From Myxococcales bacterium (lineage in GTDB: Bacteria > Myxococcota_A > Polyangia > GCA-2747355): 50,322 nt of DNA. The position numbers and the translations under genes were made by a program. The DNA lies in contig JAGQIK010000357.1 in NCBI GenBank assembly GCA_020431405.1, forward strand, positions 1-50,322. The letters run 5' to 3'. The number at the start of each line of letters is the position of its first letter. Position 1 is the stretch's first letter. Positions 15,785-22,829 of the stretch are shown here, one piece after another. The notes beneath the pieces are model-generated. The model had not been told where the DNA came from and did not search any database. It saw only the letters and a list, made by a program, of their open reading frames with translations.

Positions 15785-18571
15785 ATGACGCATCGTTTTT
15801 CCTGGCTCCTCGGCTGGTCCCGCCTCGGCATGTCGCTGCTCGCCGGGGCCCTCGTCGCCGTCGCCGGCTGCAGCGCCGAGCCCATCGACGCGCGGCGCGC
15901 GGCGCTCGCCTCGTCGTGTTTGGCGGGCGAGGTGCACCGCGAGATCCGTCTCGGTGCGCTGCTGACCGCCGAGCGACGCGCCGGGCTGGCGGCGCTCGGC
16001 GTGCACGTCATCGCGCTGCGCGGCGAGGGCTGGTTCTCGGCGCGCGCGCCGCTGCGCGTTTTTCAGGATCTTGTCGGCCAGCACGGTGTCATCGCGGTGC
16101 GCGAGCTCGACGCCGAGGCCAAGATCGCCGCTGACTTCGCGCGCACGCTGCGCGGCGGCGCGCGCGCCAGCGCGTGGGTGTTGTTTGCCAGCGACAGCGA
16201 CGACGAGCAGGCGCGCTGTGCGCTGCGCAGTCGTGGCTTCGTCGCGGCCAAGCGCGTCGGCGTGGCCCCGATCTATCGCGTGGCGCTCGACGAGCGCTCG
16301 GCGCGCAGCGTGGCGTCGCTCGACGCCGTGCGCGCCATCGCCGCCACGCCGCGCTGGCGGCCGCTGCTCGACGAGAGCCGCAAGTCGATCAAGGTCGAGG
16401 CGCTGCACGCTATCGACACCAGCGTCGATCCGCCCAAGTACGTGCTCGGCGGTCAAGGCACGGTCGGCGGCGTGTGGGATCCCGACGGCGTCGACATCGA
16501 CCACCCCGACCTCAAGCCAAAGGCGCTGCGCCTGCCTTTGCCCGCCAACGCGCCGAGCATCTTCCACGGCACGGCGGTCTCGGGCTGCATGCTCGGCTCG
16601 GGCGCGCAGTCGACGGTTGTCGGCTGGGACCCCTATCAGGTGCGCGGCATGGCGCCCGAGGCCAAGCTGGTGGCCTACCTGACCAGCGGCGACAAAGACG
16701 CCCAAGGCGTCGAGCGCACGTTCCCCGAGCAGTACGTCGAGGCGCGCGATCGCTTCGACATCGACGTGCTGAGCTTCTCCTTCTCGCACTCGAGCAAGGC
16801 GATCTACGGCCCGTCGGCGGCCAACCTAGACTTCGTGCTGTCGCGCTGGTCGAGCAAGCTGCCGCAGCCGGTGCCCATCGCCATCGCCTCGAGCAACGAC
16901 GGCTGGCGCGACGGCTACGGCTCGGTCTCGAGCCTGGCCTCGTCGAAGAACGCGATCACCGTCGGCGGCACCGACTGGGCCGACGGCACGCTGTGGAACG
17001 CGTCGGGCTTCGGCCCGACCGGCGACGGACGCGTCAAGCCCGAGGTGCTCGCGCCCGGCTGCGCCTCGCACGGCAAGGTGCGCTTCGCGCTCAGCGCCGT
17101 GCGCGTGATACCTGACGCTGGCAGCAGCGCGCCGGTGATCTCGTGGACCTTCGACACCGACGGCGACGCCGAGGGCTGGCACGTAGTGCGCCATCTCGAT
17201 ACGCCGGTGGTCGCCGGCGGCGAGATCTCGGCGCGCACCACCGGCGGCGACCCCGGCTTTCGCAGCCCCGACGGGCTGTCCATCGACACCAGCGTCTACA
17301 AGACCATCGAGGTCGACATGAGCCTCGAGCGCCACCACCGCGGCGAGATCTTCTGGAAGACCGACAAGAACGACTGGAGCGGGCGCCTGCGTCGCGGCTT
17401 CATCGTGCGCAACGACGGCAAGATCGCCACCTACAAGATCGACGTCGGCGCCGACGACGACTGGAAAGACACCGTCGTGCAGATCCGCGTCGACGCGGTG
17501 GTCAGCGGCATCGCGCTGACCACGCCCGGCGGCGGTTACACCACCAGCTGCGGCACCTCGTTCAGCACGCCGATGATCGCCGGCAGCGTGCTGCTGATGA
17601 CGCAGGCCTACCGCGCGCGCCCCGATGTCGCCGCGCAGGGCGCCACCGCGGAGCGACCGCCGCCGGCGCTGTACCGCGCGCTGCTCGTCGCCACCGCCAA
17701 CGACCTGGTGGGTGAAGGCCCGGGCACCAACCCCGACACGGGCAAGCTGACGGTCTACCCCGAGGGGCCGGACCACGCGTCGGGCTACGGCGAAGCCGAC
17801 ATCGCGCGCGCGGTGTCGGTGATCAGCAGCAGCAGCCAGGGCTTCGCCGTCGGGCGCGTCGCCGAGACCGGCAGCGAGGTGCGCTACCGACTGCGCGTGG
17901 CGAAGAAGCCGGCGCGCGATCTGTCGGTGACGCTGGCCTGGGACGATCCGCCGGGCGAGCCCGGCGCGCTGAAGATCCTGCAGAACGACCTCGACCTGAC
18001 GGTCACGCACCCCGACGGCAAGAAGGTCGAAGAGCCGTGGCACCTCGCGCCGCCCGGCGCGGCGCCCACAGGTCAGTCGACGCGCACGGCCGACCATCAC
18101 AACAACATCGAGAAGGTGCCGCTCGGCACGCCCGAGCCGGGCGACTACATCGTGACCGTGCGCGCGCACCAGCTGACACACGCGCAGCAGTCGTTCGCGC
18201 TGGCGCTGTCGGAGGCCGACGACGTGGCGAGCCTCACCGCCGACGCCGACGGCGACGGCAGCTTCGCCGATGTCGACTGCGACGACAGCGATCCTGCCGT
18301 CCATCCAGGCGCGAGCGAAGTGCCAGGCAACGGCAAGGACGACGACTGCAACGCGTCGACGCCCGACACGCTGCCCGCCGACGCGACGCCGAGCACGCAG
18401 GACGGCGGCGCATCAGCCGACATCGCCACACCACCCGCGCCTGTCAACCCGCCGGGGCGCGGCTGCAGCGCGGCGCCGGGTGACGCCGGGGCGACGACGA
18501 CGGCCACCCTGCTGCTGCTGCTGCTGCTGGCAGCGGTGGCGGCGCTCGTGTCGCGCAGGCGGCAGCGGTGA
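15785..18571 (+). CDS. subtilisin-like (S8) serine protease with MYXO-CTERM tail
   Basis: 928 residues. The signal peptide has a lipobox-like end (AVAGCS, Cys29), then a propeptide-like region. Catalytic residues: Asp in GGVWDPDGVDIDHPDL (Asp232, with one extra residue compared with the usual DxG), His261 in FHGTAVSG, and Ser592 in SCGTSFSTPMIAG. His and Ser are about 330 residues apart because a beta-rich insertion (about 450-585, FDTDGDAEGWHVV onward, carbohydrate-binding-like) sits between them. A jelly-roll-like domain follows (700-815), then a MopE-like Asp-rich motif (819-857, DADGDGSFADVDCDDSD). The C-terminus is a MYXO-CTERM signal: GRGCSAAPG with Cys894, a Leu/Ala helix and RRRQR. 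It should be surface-anchored after processing. Its stop overlaps the next gene by GTGA. Confidence 0.88.
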   Translation: MTHRFSWLLGWSRLGMSLLAGALVAVAGCSAEPIDARRAALASSCLAGEVHREIRLGALLTAERRAGLAALGVHVIALRGEGWFSARAPLRVFQDLVGQHGVIAVRELDAEAKIAADFARTLRGGARASAWVLFASDSDDEQARCALRSRGFVAAKRVGVAPIYRVALDERSARSVASLDAVRAIAATPRWRPLLDESRKSIKVEALHAIDTSVDPPKYVLGGQGTVGGVWDPDGVDIDHPDLKPKALRLPLPANAPSIFHGTAVSGCMLGSGAQSTVVGWDPYQVRGMAPEAKLVAYLTSGDKDAQGVERTFPEQYVEARDRFDIDVLSFSFSHSSKAIYGPSAANLDFVLSRWSSKLPQPVPIAIASSNDGWRDGYGSVSSLASSKNAITVGGTDWADGTLWNASGFGPTGDGRVKPEVLAPGCASHGKVRFALSAVRVIPDAGSSAPVISWTFDTDGDAEGWHVVRHLDTPVVAGGEISARTTGGDPGFRSPDGLSIDTSVYKTIEVDMSLERHHRGEIFWKTDKNDWSGRLRRGFIVRNDGKIATYKIDVGADDDWKDTVVQIRVDAVVSGIALTTPGGGYTTSCGTSFSTPMIAGSVLLMTQAYRARPDVAAQGATAERPPPALYRALLVATANDLVGEGPGTNPDTGKLTVYPEGPDHASGYGEADIARAVSVISSSSQGFAVGRVAETGSEVRYRLRVAKKPARDLSVTLAWDDPPGEPGALKILQNDLDLTVTHPDGKKVEEPWHLAPPGAAPTGQSTRTADHHNNIEKVPLGTPEPGDYIVTVRAHQLTHAQQSFALALSEADDVASLTADADGDGSFADVDCDDSDPAVHPGASEVPGNGKDDDCNASTPDTLPADATPSTQDGGASADIATPPAPVNPPGRGCSAAPGDAGATTTATLLLLLLLAAVAALVSRRRQR

Positions 18572-20520
18572 GCGTCCGTATCGACGCGCGCGGGCTGCGC
18601 CGCAGTCTCGCCGAGCTGGACTTTCTCGACGACACCAGCGACGAGCGCTTCGAGCGGCTGGCGGCGCTGCTCGGGCAGAGCCCCGGCGTCGACCGGGTCG
18701 AGCTCGAGAGCCACGCGGTGGGTGCCACCGCGCGGCACTTCGACTGGACCTTCGAGCCCTCGCCGCAGCCGCGCAGCGCCGAGCTCTACCTCGTGCGCAG
18801 CGACGGCAGCGAGGAGCTGCTCGCCGCGGGCGACGGCGCGCTGGAAGGGTTGATCGGCAGCCTGCGCTCGACCGATCCAGGCGGCGAGGTGTTCGAGGTC
18901 GTCGACGTCGGCGCCGGCACGCACGCCGGCGACTACCAGCGCGTGCGCAAGTTCGGCGAGCGCGTAGTCTTCGCCTGGGGCCACCGCCCGCGCGCGGTCG
19001 TTCACGAAGCGCTCGCGGTGCGCGGCGCCGCGGGGCTGTTGCTCGGGCCGCGCCCCGAGACAGCCGAGCTGAGCGCGCCGCGCGACGCGCTGTTCGCCGC
19101 GCAGCTCGGCGCGCCGTCGACGTTCGGCGGCAAGCGACCGTTCGCCTTTCAGCTCGGGCCGCGCAGCGCGGAGCGGCTGCGCGCGGCGCTCGCCAGCGAA
19201 GAGACCACGCGCGTGCGCGCCTGCGTCGGCGTTCAGATGCCGCCGCGCGAGCTGCCGCTGCTCAGCGCATGCATGGCTGGCAGCGATCTCGCGGGTGAGG
19301 AGTTGCTGCTCGCTTGCGACCTGTCGCGCCCGCAGTCAGCGCTGGGCATCGCCGCGCTGCTCGAGGTGATGCGCGCCATCGGCCGCGCCGTAGTGGCGGG
19401 TGAGTCGCCGCCGCCGCGCCGCACGCTGCGCTTCGTGATCACGTCGGGGCTGCCGGCCACCGTGGCCTGGCTCGCCAGCGACAAGGCGCCGCGACCGATC
19501 GCCGCGCTGCAGCTGAGCATCGCGCAGACGCGCCGTCAGCCGCGGCTGCTGGTGCAGGACGCGCCGCCCTCGGCGCCGACGTTTCTGCCCGACCTCGTCG
19601 AGCGGCTCGTCGCCGAGCAGGCGCCGCCGCAGGCCTGCCTGCGTGTTCCTTATCGTGCCGGCAGCTCGGTGCTGCCCTTCGTCGACCCGAGCGTCGCTGT
19701 CCCCGCGGTGCTGCTCGCCGCGCCGGGCAGCGCGCGCCCGGGCGAGCGGCGCAGCAACGTGCCACTGCAGCTCGCGGTGACGCTGGCGCACGGCGTCGCC
19801 CGCTGCGCTGAAACGCTGGCAAGCCTCGGCGAGCGCGACCTACCACGACTGCTGGCCGCCAGCGAGCTCGCCGCCGCCTCGCGCATCGCCGCACGCGCAC
19901 GCAGGCTCGGCGAGACGCTTCACGAGCGCGAGATGAGCAGCGCCGACGCCGCCGCCGCGCTAGCCGATGTCGAAGAGGACCTTCACCGCGCGCTCGACGA
20001 CGAGGCACGCGTGCTCGACAGCGTCGCGCGCTACCTCGGCGCCGGCGCGCGCGCGGCGGTGCCCATCGCCGACGCCACGGGCGAGCTTCGCCAGCTCGCG
20101 CGAGCCGCTGTGCGGGCGCTTCACGCGCAGATCCTCGCGCCCTTCGAGGGCGAAAACGTCACCGCGCGCGCGCGGCCGGTGACACCGCTCGAGCGACGAG
20201 CCAGCCTGCTGCGCGTGCGAAGAACATTCGTCGGGCCGCCGCCGCTGCACTCGCTGGCGCGCGAGCTCGACGACGACGGGCGCGCGTGGCTGCTGCATCA
20301 CGCCGACGCGCTGCAGGCGCAACCCGCCGCGGAGCTTCTGCTCGGCTTCGTGCGCGCCGACGAGCCGCGCAGCTTCTACGAGGTGGCGCGCGATCTCGAG
20401 CACGCCCACGGCCCCGTCGACCTCAAGCTGCTGTGGCGCTACCTCGAGCTGCTCGAGCGCGCTGGGTTGGTCGAGCTCGCCGAGGAGCAGTCGCTCGGCA
20501 CGCCGCAGGAAATTGGCTAG
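18568..20520 (+). CDS. M28/DUF4910-like protein with degenerate metal site
   Basis: 650 residues from a GTG overlapping the protease stop. The N-terminal 240 residues contain a PA-like segment (ALAVRGAAGLLLGPRPE). The region near residue 251 (ELLLACDLSRPQSALGIAALLEVMRAI) follows the M28/DUF4910 pattern of a HxCHP-ANDNASGxAxLxE motif. The metal-binding His and Asp are absent: CDL replaces the His-containing segment and QSALG replaces DNASG. It is therefore probably a pseudo-peptidase. The C-terminal part (about 570-640) is helical and resembles a winged-helix segment. No signal peptide is seen, which is odd next to an exported protease. The family call is tentative. Confidence 0.55.
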   Translation: MSVRIDARGLRRSLAELDFLDDTSDERFERLAALLGQSPGVDRVELESHAVGATARHFDWTFEPSPQPRSAELYLVRSDGSEELLAAGDGALEGLIGSLRSTDPGGEVFEVVDVGAGTHAGDYQRVRKFGERVVFAWGHRPRAVVHEALAVRGAAGLLLGPRPETAELSAPRDALFAAQLGAPSTFGGKRPFAFQLGPRSAERLRAALASEETTRVRACVGVQMPPRELPLLSACMAGSDLAGEELLLACDLSRPQSALGIAALLEVMRAIGRAVVAGESPPPRRTLRFVITSGLPATVAWLASDKAPRPIAALQLSIAQTRRQPRLLVQDAPPSAPTFLPDLVERLVAEQAPPQACLRVPYRAGSSVLPFVDPSVAVPAVLLAAPGSARPGERRSNVPLQLAVTLAHGVARCAETLASLGERDLPRLLAASELAAASRIAARARRLGETLHEREMSSADAAAALADVEEDLHRALDDEARVLDSVARYLGAGARAAVPIADATGELRQLARAAVRALHAQILAPFEGENVTARARPVTPLERRASLLRVRRTFVGPPPLHSLARELDDDGRAWLLHHADALQAQPAAELLLGFVRADEPRSFYEVARDLEHAHGPVDLKLLWRYLELLERAGLVELAEEQSLGTPQEIG

Positions 20521-20550
20521 CCCGCGTGGCTTGGGAACGCACATTTGCCG

Positions 20551-20556
20551 TAGAAT
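20551..20556 (+). promoter_or_regulatory. -10-like TAGAAT, 7 nt before an ATG
   Basis: TAGAAT is followed by 7 nt and then the ATG at 20564. With a typical -10 to +1 distance, transcription would begin at or next to the start codon. No good -35 and no ribosome site are visible. This fits a leaderless mRNA, as at six other starts in this window. Confidence 0.5.
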
Positions 20557-20563
20557 CGTCGCC

Positions 20564-21667
20564 ATGACGAACGTAGGGAAGCTCGGGGGCATCGCGCTGC
20601 TGGCGATCGCGGCGCTGAGCTGTGGCAAGAAAGGCGAGTGGCTCGTCGGCAAGTGGCTGCTCGTCGACGACGGCAAGCCCAGCGCGTGTCACGAGTTCAA
20701 GAAGGACCGCACCTTCACGGTCTACCGCGGGCCGCACTGCGCAGGCTCTCCGGACGCGCTGCTCGGCGGCAAGTGGAAGATGAAGACCAAGACCAAGCTG
20801 CTGCTGCAGCGAGGCAAAGAAGAGGGGGCGCACGCCGCGATCATCGGCGAGCGCAAAGACGACCAGTTCGTCTCGTCGGGCAACCTCTCCGGCACGATGT
20901 ACAAGGTCGGCAAAGACGGCACCAAAGGCTTGATGGACAAGCTCACGCAGAAAGGCGTGATCACCATGCGCGAGCTGAGCGGCCCGCTCGGCTGCGACGC
21001 CCTGCGCGTCTCGGTGGGCGACATTCGCAAGCTGCCGGTGGAGAAGAAGCCGCGCATGCTGCGCTCCGCCGACCAGAGCCTGCAGTTCTACGCCAACACC
21101 AAGACCGGCAACCCGCATATCGAGAAGATCGTCTACGGCCTCAACCAGGACCAGCTCGACTGGATCTCCTTTCAACTGACCAAGGACGCCTACTCGGCCC
21201 CTGGGCCCGGCGGCCGGCTCGCGGCCGAGATCGGCAAGCCCAAAGACGAAGCGGCCACCGGCAAGGGCGACAAGCGCCAGCAGATCAGCATGTGGAAGGC
21301 CTACTGCACCAAGGTGCGTGGCTCGGCGCTCAAAGAGATCGACGTCACGCTGTTTTCGATTCCTGGCAAGAAGCAAGGCTACTACTACATCTCGGAGAAC
21401 GTCGTCTCGTCGACCTGGGGCGAGCTCAAGGCGGCCGCTGGCGATCCGTCGCAGCAGGCTGACGATGACGATGACTCGGGCAGCGGCAGCGGCACCGGCA
21501 GCGCGGCTGCCGCCAAGAAGCCTGACGCCCCAAAGAAAAAGAAAGCTGCACCCGAGCCCAAAGCCAAGAAGGCCGCGCCCGAGCCGAAGAAGGCCAGCGC
21601 GCCGAAGAAGGGCCGCGCCACCAAAAAGGGCGGCATCGCCGTCCCCGGCGGCGCCGACGAGATCTAG
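20564..21667 (+). CDS. putative lipoprotein with Lys/Ala/Pro tail
   Basis: 367 residues. ATG 20564 is chosen because it begins the signal peptide and lipobox (LLAIAALSC, Cys20) and follows a -10-like element. The first mature domain (GEWLVGKWLLVDDGKPSACHEF, RTFTVYRG, LLGGKWKM) looks like a lipocalin/META-type beta-barrel test of added mass, as seen in small extracytoplasmic lipoproteins. A second domain (about 140-295) includes YGLNQDQLDWISFQLTKDAY. The tail from about 300 is acidic, then Lys/Ala/Pro repeats (AAPEPKAKKAAPEPKKAS), which could cross or bind the peptidoglycan. Function unknown. Confidence 0.68.
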   Translation: MTNVGKLGGIALLAIAALSCGKKGEWLVGKWLLVDDGKPSACHEFKKDRTFTVYRGPHCAGSPDALLGGKWKMKTKTKLLLQRGKEEGAHAAIIGERKDDQFVSSGNLSGTMYKVGKDGTKGLMDKLTQKGVITMRELSGPLGCDALRVSVGDIRKLPVEKKPRMLRSADQSLQFYANTKTGNPHIEKIVYGLNQDQLDWISFQLTKDAYSAPGPGGRLAAEIGKPKDEAATGKGDKRQQISMWKAYCTKVRGSALKEIDVTLFSIPGKKQGYYYISENVVSSTWGELKAAAGDPSQQADDDDDSGSGSGTGSAAAAKKPDAPKKKKAAPEPKAKKAAPEPKKASAPKKGRATKKGGIAVPGGADEI

Positions 21668-21689
21668 CCGCGCTGCCAGATCCAGAAAC

Positions 21690-21719
21690 GTGCCCGTGCC
21701 TGTGCCCGTGCCCGTGCCC
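21690..21719 (+). repeat. five GTGCCY hexamers covering the start of the next gene
   Basis: Five tandem hexamers (GTGCCC, one GTGCCT) encode a Val-Pro repeat. Each GTG is in frame and could be the start codon of the metallopeptidase gene, so slippage would only shift the N-terminal length. Confidence 0.75.
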
Positions 21720-22778
21720 GCCCGCCCGCGCCGTATCGCCTTCGCGCTGCTGCTAGCTGCGACCAGCAGCTGCACCACGGTCGGCTACATCGCGCGGCAA
21801 GCGCGCGGCCAGCTGCGCGTGCTGCGCGGGCGCGTGCCGATCACGCGCGTCCTCGCGCGGCGCGACCTGCCCGCGGGATGGCGCGAAAAGCTGCGGCTGG
21901 TGCTGCTCGCGCGCCGCTGGGCGCACGACAACATCGGGCTCGTACGCACGGCGGCCTACACCACGTTCTACGACACGCGCGGCGACGAGGTGGCGTGGAA
22001 CGTATCGGCAGCGCCGAAGACCGCGCTGCGCCCCAAGCTGTGGCGCTTCCCCATCGTCGGCGCCGTGCCCTACCTCGGCTTCTTTCGCAAAGCCGACGCC
22101 GTCGCTCGCGAGCGCGGGCTGCGCGAGCGCGGCTACGACACGCTGATGCGTCCCGTGGCGGCCTACAGCAGCCTCGGCTTCTTCGCCGACCCGCTCTTCT
22201 CGGCGATGCTCGACCACTCGCGCTGGCGGCTCGTCGAGACGGTGATCCACGAGATGACGCACACGACGATCTTCTTGCGCGGCCGAGTCGCGTTCAACGA
22301 GAGCCTCGCTACGTTCATCGGCCAGCGCGGCACGCTCGCGCTGATGGTGCAGCTGCTCGGGCCGCTGCACCCAGACGTGGCGCGCGTGCGGCGCAGCTTC
22401 CGGCGCGGTCGCCGGCAGGCGCGCATCGTCACCGACCTCTTTGCGAAGCTGCGCGCGCTCTACGCCAGCAAGGTCTCGCGCGCGGCCAAGCTCGCGGGAC
22501 GCGAGAAGCTCTTCGCCGCGGCGCAGGCGCGCTATCGGCGCGAGATACCGCGTCAGCAGTGGGGCAGCTTCGCCACGCGCGAGCTAAACAACGCGATCTT
22601 GCTTAGCTACGGACGCTACAACCGTGGCGTCGAGTTTCATCAGCGCGTCTATCAGCGCCTCGGGCGGCGCCTCGACGCGCTGGTGAGCGTCTACCGGCGC
22701 GCCCAGCACTTCGACGATCCCATCGCCACGGTGGCCCGCAAGCTGCGCCTGAAACCACCTGATGGGCCTAGAAACTAG
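21690..22778 (+). CDS. HExxH metallopeptidase, putative lipoprotein (Aminopep/PF10023-like)
   Basis: 362 residues if the first GTG of the repeat is used; any of five in-frame GTGs (21690-21714) is possible. A short hydrophobic stretch ends in a lipobox-like sequence (LLLAATSSC). The zinc site is HEMTH in VETVIHEMTHTTIFLRG (near residue 186), with a downstream Glu in FNESLATFIGQRG as third ligand. RDLPAGWREKLRLVLLARRWA and the terminal DALVSVYRRAQHFDDP match the predicted aminopeptidase family PF10023, whose natural substrates are unknown. The active site is intact. It is probably anchored to a membrane and faces the periplasm. Confidence 0.8.
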   Translation: MPVPVPVPVPARPRRIAFALLLAATSSCTTVGYIARQARGQLRVLRGRVPITRVLARRDLPAGWREKLRLVLLARRWAHDNIGLVRTAAYTTFYDTRGDEVAWNVSAAPKTALRPKLWRFPIVGAVPYLGFFRKADAVARERGLRERGYDTLMRPVAAYSSLGFFADPLFSAMLDHSRWRLVETVIHEMTHTTIFLRGRVAFNESLATFIGQRGTLALMVQLLGPLHPDVARVRRSFRRGRRQARIVTDLFAKLRALYASKVSRAAKLAGREKLFAAAQARYRREIPRQQWGSFATRELNNAILLSYGRYNRGVEFHQRVYQRLGRRLDALVSVYRRAQHFDDPIATVARKLRLKPPDGPRN

Positions 22779-22829
22779 TGATTTCAGGCGATCCCACGGC
22801 GCCTATGTTACGATCATCTACCTCGCGTC

